From Deinococcus hopiensis KR-140 (GTDB lineage Bacteria; Deinococcota; Deinococci; Deinococcales; Deinococcaceae), in NCBI RefSeq assembly GCF_900176165.1, contig NZ_FWWU01000008.1:186001-250000 (forward strand): DNA of 64,000 nt. Reading direction: 5' to 3'. Both the position numbers and the translations under genes were made by a program. Each line of letters starts with the position of its first letter. Positions within the stretch are counted from its first letter, which is position 1. Below are positions 1 to 9,757 of this stretch, in pieces. The notes beneath the pieces are model-generated. The model ran no database searches. It was not told the origin of the DNA and worked only from the letters and a program-made list of their open reading frames with translations.

Positions 1-710
1 TCGAGTTGTTCGTACCCACCCGGGGCTGTGGTTCCGTCAAGAGTGTATGTATACGTACCGCCAACCAGTACGTTTGTTGGACCACTAAATTGAGTAATCG
101 AGTTGCGTCCCTGCGAGATCAGCTTCTCAACGTACAATTCCCGGTTTGATGGAGTGGAGACGGTACCTAGGCCGTCAGCAGTCGCTTCAATATGGTAGAG
201 CTGAGTATTGCGCTGGGCTGGCGTAGCCGTGTCTGAGACTCGGCTGGAATAGGCCCCGCTGTTTCGGGAAATATCAACCAGGAAATAAAAGTCAGCGCAA
301 TTGGCAGGCTTATTCGACAGCCGATAGGGGGGGAGTGGAGTGGAACCGGCGGGCAGGCTAAATACACCCAGGCTGGTCTGTCCAAAGATGCTGATATAGG
401 GGTTGGTGACACCACCGTCCAGGAAGATGCTGGCCTTGACGTTTGTTGCTGCTGCGTCACCTGTATTACAGACGCGAGCGCCCACCGGATAACGATTTGG
501 GCCGACACTGACGTTGTTGCTGTCCAGCCCAATCACGTTCCAACTGATCGGGGTAACGCTCAGCACTGCTGCTGCAGATACGTGAGCCTGAAGGCCAAAA
601 AGCCAGATCAGAACACTCCATAGCAATAATTGGCCCATACCAGAAACGCTTATAGGCCTGTACCTTAAATTGAGCAGCTTTCGCTGCTTGCTGGCCTGTT
701 GTCGAGTCAT
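1..710 (-). CDS. Secreted surface-type protein, 3' part outside window
   Basis: The minus-strand frame is open from position 710 to the window edge (236 codons, no stop). I chose the ATG at 710 because a GGGGAG ribosome site lies 10 nt upstream. A second ATG at 638 lacks one. The N-terminus has a basic stretch, then a hydrophobic segment ending near HVSAAA, so it is probably exported. The body is Ser/Thr/Asn/Gly rich with beta-type composition, and the last visible residues (GGTYTYTL, then GGYEQL) resemble repeats of Deinococcus DUF11-type surface proteins. It lies beyond a terminator that closes the neighbouring operon, so it is probably its own unit. The exact family cannot be fixed without the missing C-terminus. 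Confidence 0.7.
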   Translation of the reverse strand, partial: MTRQQASKQRKLLNLRYRPISVSGMGQLLLWSVLIWLFGLQAHVSAAAVLSVTPISWNVIGLDSNNVSVGPNRYPVGARVCNTGDAAATNVKASIFLDGGVTNPYISIFGQTSLGVFSLPAGSTPLPPYRLSNKPANCADFYFLVDISRNSGAYSSRVSDTATPAQRNTQLYHIEATADGLGTVSTPSNRELYVEKLISQGRNSITQFSGPTNVLVGGTYTYTLDGTTAPGGYEQL

Positions 711-1190
711 CTTAAGCCTACTCCCCTTGGCCCTGGCCAGTCAGCCTCGAAGCGAAACGCAGAACGCGGAGCCGCGTAGAAAATATTCTTGGTGAGACTG
801 GTACACCACCTGTGGGCCACCAGCACTTCACACTCGGAGGGCTGCCGTCAATTCTCATAAAAGGAGTATAAAAACTGGGCTCCTACACAACTCCTACAAT
901 AGATTTAGTATTCTTAGGGCGCCAGCGAGCTTCGCATCGCTTGCCTGACGGACTTTTTGTTTCGGGCATCCTACGGCTCAACTACTACTATCGCCTCATG
1001 TTAGGTAAACACCTGACGCTATGCCCTGTAGCAGACGTGTTGAGATGGGCCCGCTCGGCATTCCCTCAAACCTGGTCCGGCATCAATGGTGCGGTACAGG
1101 GAGGCATCCTGCTCAATCAATGCAGTATGTATTACTTTTAATGTCTTTTTTCAGTTGAACTGGTCTCCCTCGGGGCAGAAGACCTGGTCA
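711..1190. other. Intergenic region without supported gene
   Basis: About 480 bases between the partial surface gene and the terminator of the next operon. Short open frames exist on the plus strand, but they have no ribosome site, no leaderless promoter and no recognisable protein. It presumably holds the promoter of the minus-strand gene ending at the left edge. Confidence 0.4.
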
Positions 1191-1232
1191 TTAAAAGGGG
1201 AAGGGGCAACGGTTCGCGTTACGCCTTCCCCT
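1191..1232 (-). terminator. Rho-independent terminator of the surface-protein operon
   Basis: Read on the minus strand, a long stem (arms AGGGGAAGG and CCTTCCCCT plus inner pairs) is followed by TTTTAA. It lies about 100 nt after the stop codon at 1338. Confidence 0.75.
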
Positions 1233-1337
1233 GCCCTGAGACACACTCAGGATAACAACCCATACCCACCGCTACAGGACGCGGCAGCAACCAAGAGACA
1301 AACCCACGCCCCTTGGCGTAAGCAACACTCCCGTATG

Positions 1338-4300
1338 TCACTTCCTGCTTCCCAAGGTTTCGTCCAGAGTTAAATCCAGTCGGATATAGAGGCCCTGTTT
1401 GCTGTAAGTTCCTGCCGAGGGTAAACCGTCGAACCCAGCAAAGTTGTACCCAGCGGTCAGCCAGGTGCCTGGCAAGGCCAGCACGCTGCCTTCTACGCCG
1501 TACCCCAGCACGTTTTGCCTGCTCTCAGGCTGCATCAGCATCCGTGCCCAGCCGCCGACACCGAAGCGGTTGGTGAGGTACAGGGTGCCGCCCAGGGAGG
1601 TCTGCACAGTCAGGCTGCCCGGATCGTTCAGCAGGTTGCGGGTGTCTACCCCGCCGCGCACGGCCCAGCTGGCCTGCCGGTACTCGGCGCTCACGCCACT
1701 GCTCAGTTCGGGCTTGTCACCCGCGAGGGTGCCCTGCACGTACCGCAAGTAACCCAGGCTGTTCAACGTGCGGTTGCGGTAGGCGTAGCCCACGGCGAAG
1801 CGCTGACCGTTGCGGCCCGCACCAAACTCGACAAGGCCGTCTGCCGTCAAGGTCAGGTTGGGCGTTACGCTGCCCGTAATCCCGCCCCGAAGCACGGTGC
1901 CGATTTGGCCCTCCCGGTACACGAGATCGACCCCTGTAGAAGCACTGTAGGTGTCGCCCCGGTAGTTCAGGTCCGCGCCTCCTGTGGCCTCCGCCTTGCC
2001 TTGACCCACGTCGTACATCAGACCGCCACGCAGGCCCAGCGTCGTTCGCGCATTCAGAGGCAGTACGGTAGAGACACCAAAGCGGGCGCGGTTGCCTGCC
2101 CCACTCGCTGTGGGCAGCTCATAACCGATGGCGTAATTCACGTTGCCCAGCGTGCTATCGAGGGTGACCGCTGCAGTCTGGCCTTTGCCCCACGTAATGT
2201 CGTCCTTAAGGCCGACCGTCACTTTGTCATTCACCCGGTAACGAACGTTGAATGCCGTGGTGGTGTCCAGATTGCCACTGAGCGGTTGGGTGTGCACCAC
2301 GTCCAGGTCCAGTGGCGCCTGGTGGTACCCAGCGCTGACCACAGCCCCCAGTCCGCTGGTGTCACCAAAGGCGTACTTCAGACCGCCGCCCACACTGAAC
2401 GCTGAGAAGCGGTAGTCGGTGCGCGCCGTCACGCTGCCACCCTGAGTGCTGGCCGTCTTGTGGTACTCGCCATCAAGCACCGCGCTCAGGTTGGAGCCGA
2501 GGCGGGCCGAGTAGTTGCCGTTTACGCTGAATCCCGGAGTGAAGGGCGCGAGGCCGGCGTACCCTTGATCCTGGTACCGCACCTTGAACGTGGCCGAATC
2601 GTCCCCGATCCGGGTCGTCACATCCGCGCTTGCCTGCAGACCCCCCGAGTAGGCCACCTTCGCTTCCGCGCGGGTGGTGCCGTTGTCATAACTGGCGCGG
2701 GCTCCCAGGGTCGTGCGCCCGTCAAGCTGCACAGCCGCTGCACCCACCTTGTAGTTCCGGCCCACCCGCTGCACCTGCACGCCGTACGCGAGGCGACGTC
2801 CGGCCAATGGTTGGGCCAGGCGGTAGCTGGCGAGCACACGCACATCATTGAGCTCTGCATCGAAGCGGTCCAGGGGACGCACCAGCGTTACGATGCCTGT
2901 GTTCACGTCCAGGATGTAGTCGACGTTGCGCCTGAGGGGCGTCCGTCCCAGTTCTTTGCCGGTGCTGCGTTCCAGCGTGACCACTTCGAGCGTCTCACTG
3001 CCCTCGCTCAGACCGGAGTCTGGCAGGCGCAGGATGCGGGTGCCATCGGGAGTCACGGAGGTTTCGGACACCCGGTCTCCGGGGACCCCCGCCACGAAGC
3101 CGCTTACCGTGGGATTGCTCTTGGTGGTGACCGTGAGGGCGGTGAGCTGCTCTCCTACGGGAAGCACGTCAATGGGCAGGGCGGTCCGGCGGTACGTCGC
3201 CCGGAACTGCGGGTGATCGTACACCGCTGCCACGGGATCAAGGCCCTGCAGGGGCGTCTCCTCCGTGCTCGCGTCACCGAAGACGGGCGAACGCACGTTG
3301 GGATTGTCCGTCTGAGGCAGGCCGTCCTTATCGGCAGCAGCGTAGAGCTTCCCAGCACCGATCGGGGCTTCAACGTAGGCGCGGGCCTGCACGGTTAGGT
3401 CCTGACTCAGGTTGAGGTCGCCATCCAGGCCCAACGTGGCGCTGACCATCCCAACGCCAACGCGCGAACGGTCGGGCGTGACCTCAAAGCGTGACGAGGT
3501 CACCTGATCGCCCAACAGGGTGTCAACCGTGAGGCTGGTGGGCGCACTTTGCGGCTGAAGTTCCAGGATGCCTTCCCCGTCCGTTAACTTCAGCTGATAG
3601 CCCGCCTCCGCTGGAGCGACATCGGGAATCCGGGGTTCGAGGTTGGTTCGCAGCGTCACTGTGGACTGTCCGGTGGGGGTACCGAAGGCGTCGAGCGCGC
3701 GCACCCGGAGTCGAAGGGGTGAACTGCCATTGGCGACGAGTTCCAACGGCGTGAGTTCGACGCGGGCAGTTCCGCTCGCCAGCACCACGTGTACCTCTTC
3801 CGATCCAACGCGCAGCACGTTCGGTCCGGGTTGGAGGGGAACACCCACGTAGGTCAGGCGCTGCACGCCGTGAACGCCGTCTTGAACTTCTGTCCCCAAC
3901 CGGTCGCTTCCCACGACCTTGCCGTTCACGGTCACTGTAGGCCGTTCGCCTTGCGGCGCTTCTACCACGATGGCGATGCGGTCGCGCGTGCGAATGACGC
4001 TGTTGTTCAAAGGCAGCCTGATGACGCCGTTGTTTTCCTCGCCAGTTTGTACCGCTTGAATCGCCACTGCGGAGCGGAGGTCCGCCGCGTCAATCTGCCC
4101 GGAAAGCAGCTCCGTCCGTTCGCCGTTCAGACGAGCGAGCAGTGAGGGCGCGGGCAGGGCGCCCAGCGGCCCGCTGTGCCGGACCTCATAGCTCAGCACG
4201 CCGCGTTGCTGGCCGGGAAGCACCCAATACAGGATGCTGCTCGAACTCCGCTTTGGATCGGCGGTCACCACCCCGTTCAGGCGAGCGCTGCCGGGGATGT

Positions 4301-4511
4301 ACTGAGCCCCTGACGGTACCTGCTGCGCGATGACCAGCTCGCGGGCTTGAACGGGCGCTTCGAAAGGCAAGTGAATCGTACTGGTTCGCTGCTCACTCGC
4401 CGCTGCACCCGCTGACGCTGCAGGCGAGGTGCTGACGCCTTGAGCGTGCGCAGGACCAGCCAACAGGAGGGCCGTCAGGACAGTGAGGGTTCGGGGCAGA
4501 TGGGGTTGCAC
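1338..4511 (-). CDS. Large exported protein with predicted outer-membrane beta-barrel C-terminus
   Basis: 1057 aa. GTG start at 4511 with GGAGGAAC upstream, inside the end of the preceding gene (stop to start gap of 1 nt), so the two are translationally linked. The N-terminal signal peptide ends near GPAHA. Residues about 60-380 look like Ig-like beta domains. The last roughly 450 residues alternate polar and aromatic/aliphatic residues with Gly/Asn turns (for example GYAYRNRTLNSLGYLRY), typical of a large barrel. The family is inferred, with no catalytic motif seen. The context (DUF11 proteins upstream in one operon) suggests an envelope anchor or secretion pore for surface proteins. The C-terminus does not end in the classic Phe/Trp barrel signature, so the barrel call is moderate. 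Confidence 0.75.
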   Translation of the reverse strand: MQPHLPRTLTVLTALLLAGPAHAQGVSTSPAASAGAAASEQRTSTIHLPFEAPVQARELVIAQQVPSGAQYIPGSARLNGVVTADPKRSSSSILYWVLPGQQRGVLSYEVRHSGPLGALPAPSLLARLNGERTELLSGQIDAADLRSAVAIQAVQTGEENNGVIRLPLNNSVIRTRDRIAIVVEAPQGERPTVTVNGKVVGSDRLGTEVQDGVHGVQRLTYVGVPLQPGPNVLRVGSEEVHVVLASGTARVELTPLELVANGSSPLRLRVRALDAFGTPTGQSTVTLRTNLEPRIPDVAPAEAGYQLKLTDGEGILELQPQSAPTSLTVDTLLGDQVTSSRFEVTPDRSRVGVGMVSATLGLDGDLNLSQDLTVQARAYVEAPIGAGKLYAAADKDGLPQTDNPNVRSPVFGDASTEETPLQGLDPVAAVYDHPQFRATYRRTALPIDVLPVGEQLTALTVTTKSNPTVSGFVAGVPGDRVSETSVTPDGTRILRLPDSGLSEGSETLEVVTLERSTGKELGRTPLRRNVDYILDVNTGIVTLVRPLDRFDAELNDVRVLASYRLAQPLAGRRLAYGVQVQRVGRNYKVGAAAVQLDGRTTLGARASYDNGTTRAEAKVAYSGGLQASADVTTRIGDDSATFKVRYQDQGYAGLAPFTPGFSVNGNYSARLGSNLSAVLDGEYHKTASTQGGSVTARTDYRFSAFSVGGGLKYAFGDTSGLGAVVSAGYHQAPLDLDVVHTQPLSGNLDTTTAFNVRYRVNDKVTVGLKDDITWGKGQTAAVTLDSTLGNVNYAIGYELPTASGAGNRARFGVSTVLPLNARTTLGLRGGLMYDVGQGKAEATGGADLNYRGDTYSASTGVDLVYREGQIGTVLRGGITGSVTPNLTLTADGLVEFGAGRNGQRFAVGYAYRNRTLNSLGYLRYVQGTLAGDKPELSSGVSAEYRQASWAVRGGVDTRNLLNDPGSLTVQTSLGGTLYLTNRFGVGGWARMLMQPESRQNVLGYGVEGSVLALPGTWLTAGYNFAGFDGLPSAGTYSKQGLYIRLDLTLDETLGSRK

Positions 4512-4512
4512 T

Positions 4513-7308
4513 TTAGTTCCTCCAGAGCAGGACCGGATCGGTTACGGCGGTATCAGGGCCGCCCGGAAACACGAAGCGGTAGGTGAGGGTCGTTTCTCCT
4601 GAAGGGAGGCTACCGGAGAGCGTGTTGCGTCCTTCTTGCAGCGTGGCCCCGGTGGGCAATGGATCGTTAAGGTTAACTTCAGACAGCACGTGAGGCGTTT
4701 TCACCTTCAACGTGACGGCGTAGCCCTGTGGCGTCAGCTGTACGGTCTTCTCCAGCCGCACATCGCCGACCGTGAGCGTGGTCTGCCGGGTGGCTGCAAT
4801 GTCACCGGCCAGAGGTGCCAGCGGGAAATCCACAGTGGTCAAACCCCGCACATGCACAGTCCGGGTGCCGCTCAGGCCCTCGTCCTGCGGAACACCCAGG
4901 GGAAGGTAAGGCATGGTGTTGGGATCGAGCCTCAGCGCCTGGGTGCCGAAGGGCACGTTGGCAAAGTGGTAACGACCCGCTTTGTCGGTCAGGGCCAGGC
5001 GGCCCCCAGCGAGAATGATCCGCGCGCGCTCGACAGGCGTGTCGATCTGAGGGTCATACAGGCCGTTGCGGTTGCGGTCCACGAATACGGTGCCGAGGAT
5101 GTCGGACAGTGGTGCGAAATTCAGCAGGTTCAGCCGAGTGACGGCAGTGGCAATATTGCTGGCAATGGCGCGCACCGTACCACCCGCGCCGTCTCCGACC
5201 ACTTGCACCGTGTTGCGGAGCTCGGCGGTGGCCTCCGCCGTCACGCGGAGCTGATACGTAATCTCGACTGTTCCACCGGCGGGCAGGACGCCCACGTTCC
5301 AGTGCATCGCGCCATTCGAGATGTTGGGGTCCGCAAAGCCCTTGCCGTCCAGGATGGTGGTGCCCGCCAGGTACTCCAGCCCGCGGGCCGGCGTGTCGGT
5401 AATCACCGCGTTTTCCACATTGGTGGTGGCCGAGAGGTTGCGAATACGCAGGGTGTACGTCAACCGGTCCCCCGGCGTAACGGACGTACTGCTCACAGTC
5501 TTGGTGATTTGAAGCGCCGCGTTCCACACGGGGTTCACGACTTCATTGCTCGGTAGCGCTTCGCCAAACTCGGTGGCAACAAAGCTGAACACGTTTCTGA
5601 GGGCTTCACCGTCCAACGCGCGGGGACTGACCTTCACGGCCACAGTGAATGTGCGGGCCTCACCCGCCGCCAGGGTCCCGATATTCCAGGTCACGACCTG
5701 CTCGCCGACAGCGCCGCTCACCGTGCCATTTTCCGAAGCGCTCACAAAGTCGACGTGTGCCGGCAGTGGATCACGCACGGTGACACCGTTCAGGGGGCGA
5801 TCGTAGGGGTTACGGACCTGCAGGGTGTAAACGATGCCCTCACCCTGAGAGAGCGTACGGGTGGCGTCGGGCACAGCAGTCTTGACAAGTTCCGGCAGTC
5901 CAGCCTCTACGCCCTGCACCCGGTCGCGGGTCGTATTGCTCGTGCCCCGCGCACCGTTCGCCGTAATCAGTGCTTCCAGTACACCCGTGCGGGTCGCCGT
6001 GTGGCAGATCCGCACAGAGGCTTCGGCGCCAGGATCCAGGGGCAAGGGCTGCGCGAGGGGTTGTCCGTCCGCCCCGACGAGGGTGGGCTGGGCCGCTCCT
6101 TGGGGATAGGTTACCGTCACGGTGAAGAGATCTCGAACGTCCCCCGTATTTTTCAGGGTGTGATCGAAACACACCTGCTGCCCCACCACTGCCAGTTCAC
6201 GCGTCTGTACGTCGGCAGGGGTATTCTCCGGCACTTCCGGCTGGCCCACAGGCCCGATGGCAACGGCAGGCTGGTAGCGCACATCCACAGCAGCGCTGCC
6301 ACTGACGACCTGCGAACCCGTCACGGCTGTGGCCACGTTGGGAATCACGTGGTTTTCAGCGGCCTCACCAGCACGCATGCGGAACGTCAGGGTAAAGGTG
6401 TCGTCTGGCTTCAAGCTGGGCACGCGAACTCGGAGGTTACGCACCAGAGTGGGCTCGCTGGTGCTCCAGCCCTGCTCATCCGCCGTGTATTCCAGAACGC
6501 CAGCGCTGGTCCTGGCACTCCCTGGGACATACACCAAGCCCTGATCCAATTGTGCGTACAGTGGGTCCGAAAGCACCACCTCGTCGCTCTCTCCGGCGCC
6601 TGCGTTCCGGCCCGTGACGGTAACCGTGGTCTCGTCGCCGGGACGAATCAGGGCCGGCTCGAACGTCTTGGTGACGGTTAAGGCCGGAGGTGGGGCCACG
6701 ACAAGCTGACTGACGTTGTTGGCGTCCCCCTCATTTCCATCTGGGCAACCGGCAATGACGTTCACAAACGCTCTGCCTTCCATGCCCATTGTGGTCTGAA
6801 CGCCCAGGCGGAGATCCGCCCGCTCACCAGGTGCAAGTTTGAGCCGCTGGACCACGGGCGCATCGGTCACCGGTGTGCGGTCATCCAGCACCAGCCGCAG
6901 GTCCGGTACAAAGGCGCTGCCGGGTTCAGCGCGAGTCAACAATGGAAACTCGAACGTTTCATTGCCTGCATTCACGACGGTGTAGCGAAAAACGGCTCCC
7001 GCACCACTCTTGATCGCGGCCGTTTGTCCAGGCGCCTGTACCGTGCCGTCGGGTTGCACACTCACGGCGCAGATGGACTGCACAACGGTAAGAATCACGC
7101 CTGACACGGCTGAGGAGACGCCGCCCGACTCCAGTGGATCGAACGTCGCCACCGCCTGATTTCGGATTTCCGTTCCAGCTGGCGTCGCAGTTGTGGCGGG
7201 AGCAGTGCCCGTTTGGGCCAGTCCTGTACCTATGGGGCCCAGGCCTGGCAGGAGGCCAGAGAGAAGACCGAGGGAGGCGAACACGGACAGCACGCGGGAG
7301 CGCTTCAA
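4513..7308 (-). CDS. DUF11-repeat surface protein with SdrB-like domain
   Basis: 931 aa from the preferred TTG start at 7308 (AAGGA 10 nt upstream), which gives a clean signal peptide beginning MKRSRVLSV. The frame is open further upstream, but that extension lacks a signal sequence. Several DUF11-type repeats are visible (PGDETTVTVTGRNAG, QGEGIVYTLQVRN, PGDRLTYTLRIRN), each with the usual VxDPLP or ITDTP strand. They are followed near residues 740-850 by a prealbumin-like SdrB-type domain (GTVFVDRNRNGLYDP, KAGRYHFANVP). Such domains form rigid stalks on cell surfaces. The gene ends 1 nt before the beta-barrel gene, and the two probably act as a pair at the cell surface. Confidence 0.85.
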   Translation of the reverse strand: MKRSRVLSVFASLGLLSGLLPGLGPIGTGLAQTGTAPATTATPAGTEIRNQAVATFDPLESGGVSSAVSGVILTVVQSICAVSVQPDGTVQAPGQTAAIKSGAGAVFRYTVVNAGNETFEFPLLTRAEPGSAFVPDLRLVLDDRTPVTDAPVVQRLKLAPGERADLRLGVQTTMGMEGRAFVNVIAGCPDGNEGDANNVSQLVVAPPPALTVTKTFEPALIRPGDETTVTVTGRNAGAGESDEVVLSDPLYAQLDQGLVYVPGSARTSAGVLEYTADEQGWSTSEPTLVRNLRVRVPSLKPDDTFTLTFRMRAGEAAENHVIPNVATAVTGSQVVSGSAAVDVRYQPAVAIGPVGQPEVPENTPADVQTRELAVVGQQVCFDHTLKNTGDVRDLFTVTVTYPQGAAQPTLVGADGQPLAQPLPLDPGAEASVRICHTATRTGVLEALITANGARGTSNTTRDRVQGVEAGLPELVKTAVPDATRTLSQGEGIVYTLQVRNPYDRPLNGVTVRDPLPAHVDFVSASENGTVSGAVGEQVVTWNIGTLAAGEARTFTVAVKVSPRALDGEALRNVFSFVATEFGEALPSNEVVNPVWNAALQITKTVSSTSVTPGDRLTYTLRIRNLSATTNVENAVITDTPARGLEYLAGTTILDGKGFADPNISNGAMHWNVGVLPAGGTVEITYQLRVTAEATAELRNTVQVVGDGAGGTVRAIASNIATAVTRLNLLNFAPLSDILGTVFVDRNRNGLYDPQIDTPVERARIILAGGRLALTDKAGRYHFANVPFGTQALRLDPNTMPYLPLGVPQDEGLSGTRTVHVRGLTTVDFPLAPLAGDIAATRQTTLTVGDVRLEKTVQLTPQGYAVTLKVKTPHVLSEVNLNDPLPTGATLQEGRNTLSGSLPSGETTLTYRFVFPGGPDTAVTDPVLLWRN

Positions 7309-7412
7309 ACAGACCACATCCTTACGGGAGAGAGGAGGCCCCACAAATGGGCCAGGAAAGGAAAGTCGGCAGGACAAAAAGAATCTCGTGTTTTTGACAG
7401 GCGATGAAGTGA

Positions 7413-7449
7413 GTGCGCCCCCCCGAAATTGTTCAGCGAGGGGGCGCAC
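7413..7449 (-). terminator. GC-rich hairpin after surface-protein gene
   Basis: Arms GTGCGCCCC and GGGGCGCAC lie 12 nt past the stop of the upstream gene. There is no clear T-run on the minus strand, so it may attenuate rather than fully stop transcription into the DUF11 gene. Confidence 0.5.
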
Positions 7450-7461
7450 CACGTGGAGGAA

Positions 7462-9690
7462 TTATTTGACTTTAACGGTCATGCTCACGCTGATCTGTCC
7501 ACCTGCGGCCATGGTGTCTGCAGCGGTGATGTTGCTGTCACCGTTGGTATCCACCGCCACGTCCACGCGGGTCACGTTGGCCGGCGCCGCGTTGCTGGTG
7601 CTCCAGGCGCCGCTGTTGAAGCGGTACATCACGGTGCCCGTAACGTACGAGCCGCTGTAGGTGGCGCTGACACTCTGGAAGGTGGTCCAGGTGAACACGT
7701 TGGTCGTGCCGCCCGAGCCGTTCGTGTTGCTGTTGGATTCCGTGACCATGAAGTTCTTCAGGGAAGCGTTGAAGTTGTTCTTGGCAAGGATGGTGTACTG
7801 CAGGTTGTCGCCAGGCTTGGCCGCCGCCTTGTCCACGGTCTTGGTGACCAGCACGCCGCTCGCGGGGGGCGTCGTGGGGGTGTTGGGGTCGGTGGGCACG
7901 GCAGTGATGGTGATGAGGTCGTTGTTGTCCGTGCGGTTGATGCCGCTGTACACGCTGGTCACGTTCTGGCTGACAGCGAGGGGGTTGCTGCTTCCGTTGG
8001 ACGAGGTGGCCAGGGCGTCGGCAGGAAGGTCGATCACGGCCCAGACCTTGAGTTCCGTGTTGGCCGCCACCGTGCCCGTGGTGTAGATCTTGTTCACCGC
8101 GTCGTAGGTCAACTGGGTGCCCAGCGCACCGTTGTTGTCCAGGTAGTACTTGACCTCAACGGTGGAGGCCGTAGCGGAGGTGGAGACCGGAACGCTCACC
8201 GAGCCATTCAGCTTGAAGGTGTCGGCGTACTCACCCGTGTTCGCGACGTCCATGAGGAACATGGCCGTGCGGTCCGTCGTGGTGTTGGGAGAGGTGCCCG
8301 TGCTGGCCGCCACAACCACGGCTTCCGTGGGGGTAGGGGTGGACACAGCGCCCAGAGCCGGGGTCGAGTCACCGAACTGGAGCTGGCTGGGGTAGATCAC
8401 GTCGTTGGTGGTGTCGTCCGCCGTCGTGCCGGCATCGTTGCCCGAGTCGACACCGATGGTGACCGTGATGGGGCCGGGGTTGCTGTCCGCCACCGCGTCG
8501 TAGTCGGGGTAGGTAATTTCCACACGGTAGTTGGCCGCGCCGCCATTGGCCGCCACCGTCAGCGTGGGCCAGTTGTTGACCACGGGGAGCAGGCCGCTGC
8601 CGTCCGCTTTCAGGAACCGGACCGTCGCCGTACCGGCCGTACCGTTGGGCAGGGTGACCGGGATGGTGAAGGTACCGTCATTGTTGTTGATGGTGCCGGC
8701 GTTGGTGGGGAACAGGTTGACGGTGTCGTCGATGGTGCCGCTGTTCTTCACCTCGTTGAGGAAGGTCACCTTCTCGTTCGTGCTGTCGATGTCCGCCTTG
8801 GGGTAGGCGTACTGGTCGTCGCCGATCACGCCGATGTAGGTCTTGGGGTTGCCCGGAGTGGGATCGTTGGGGTCCGGGTACACAGGGGTGGGAACGGGCG
8901 TGATGGGCGGCAGGGGAGGATTGGGGGTGGGGGTGGGGGGATTGGTGACCGGGGGCGTCGTGGAGACCGTGGGGGTGTACACGACGGCACGCGCGAACTG
9001 CAGATCGCTCGTGGCTTCCTGCACGGTGTTCCCGCTGGGGGTGTTGGTGGGGTTGCCGTTGTTGTCAACGTACGTGTCGCCCGTACCGCGGGGGCTGACA
9101 GCGTACTGTTCGCCAGGGTTGGCGCCCGCAGGTACGGTGATGACCTGGATGATGCTGACCTTGCCCTCGTCCGTGTTCGTGGTGATGTCGTCGACGGGAA
9201 GCGTGACCTGAACGACCGCGAGCGCGTCACTTGCGCCGCGCTCACTCGCCTGGAGAATGCCGTCACCGTTGGCATCCACGAAGTACTTGACATTGGTGGC
9301 GGGGCGGGGGTTGCTGCCAGCGGTGGTACCGGTGGTGTCCGCAGTCAGCGACACCACGTAGTTGTTCACGTTACCGGCGTTGCTGACCGTGTAGGCAGAC
9401 TGCATTTCGTCGCCGTTCTTGACGCTCAGCTCGTAGTTGGTGGGCAGAGTGCCACCCGCCGTGGTCTTATCGTTGGTGTTGTTGTAGTAGAAGATGTCAA
9501 AGCTGGGGTTGGCCAGGACGGTGGTGATGACTTCTTGCGAAGACGAGCTCGTCAAGCCGCCACCATTCGGGTCATCGAAGGAGGCCACCGCCACGTTCTT
9601 GATGGACGTTCCGGCCGTCACGCCGGCAGCAGAGGCGGAACCAGCGGCGAGGGCCGCGAGGAGGGCCAGAAACTTCGTGCTTGCTTTCAT
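7462..9690 (-). CDS. Secreted surface protein, paralogue 1 of 3
   Basis: 742 aa. ATG at 9690, set by AAGGAGAAC directly upstream; the longer open frame has no signal peptide. The signal peptide MKASTKFLALLAALAAG ends at ASA. The mature N-terminus (AGTSIKNVAVASFDDPNGGG) matches the paralogues at 11142-13217 and 16049-18088 (AGTxIxNxAxxxxDDPxGG). The body is Thr/Asn/Gly/Pro rich with DUF11-like units and a proline-threonine linker around residues 270-300. It ends in a module (NFNASLKNFMVTE, VDTNGDSNITAADTM) resembling dockerin-like acidic loops, shared with the paralogues (DTDHDNVPD, DADNNNIPD). Probably a cell-surface structural protein. The operon continues into the DUF11 gene. Confidence 0.85.
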   Translation of the reverse strand: MKASTKFLALLAALAAGSASAAGVTAGTSIKNVAVASFDDPNGGGLTSSSSQEVITTVLANPSFDIFYYNNTNDKTTAGGTLPTNYELSVKNGDEMQSAYTVSNAGNVNNYVVSLTADTTGTTAGSNPRPATNVKYFVDANGDGILQASERGASDALAVVQVTLPVDDITTNTDEGKVSIIQVITVPAGANPGEQYAVSPRGTGDTYVDNNGNPTNTPSGNTVQEATSDLQFARAVVYTPTVSTTPPVTNPPTPTPNPPLPPITPVPTPVYPDPNDPTPGNPKTYIGVIGDDQYAYPKADIDSTNEKVTFLNEVKNSGTIDDTVNLFPTNAGTINNNDGTFTIPVTLPNGTAGTATVRFLKADGSGLLPVVNNWPTLTVAANGGAANYRVEITYPDYDAVADSNPGPITVTIGVDSGNDAGTTADDTTNDVIYPSQLQFGDSTPALGAVSTPTPTEAVVVAASTGTSPNTTTDRTAMFLMDVANTGEYADTFKLNGSVSVPVSTSATASTVEVKYYLDNNGALGTQLTYDAVNKIYTTGTVAANTELKVWAVIDLPADALATSSNGSSNPLAVSQNVTSVYSGINRTDNNDLITITAVPTDPNTPTTPPASGVLVTKTVDKAAAKPGDNLQYTILAKNNFNASLKNFMVTESNSNTNGSGGTTNVFTWTTFQSVSATYSGSYVTGTVMYRFNSGAWSTSNAAPANVTRVDVAVDTNGDSNITAADTMAAGGQISVSMTVKVK

Positions 9691-9757
9691 CTTGTTCTCC
9701 TTGTGTAAGGGCAGTTGGCCCGCAATACCTGATGGAATACTGGTGGGAAAAAGAGGC

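Noticed and set aside
941..1373. 66- and 95-aa plus-strand frames
   Set aside because: Cross the terminator hairpin; no ribosome site or leaderless promoter.
1515..3398. Long plus-strand frames (296 and 312 aa)
   Set aside because: Antisense to the barrel protein gene, His/Arg/Gly-rich shadow composition, no signal peptide or start signal.
7429..9708. 759-aa plus-strand open frame
   Set aside because: Antisense shadow of the 742-aa surface protein; extreme Gly/Val/Arg/His composition and no start signal.
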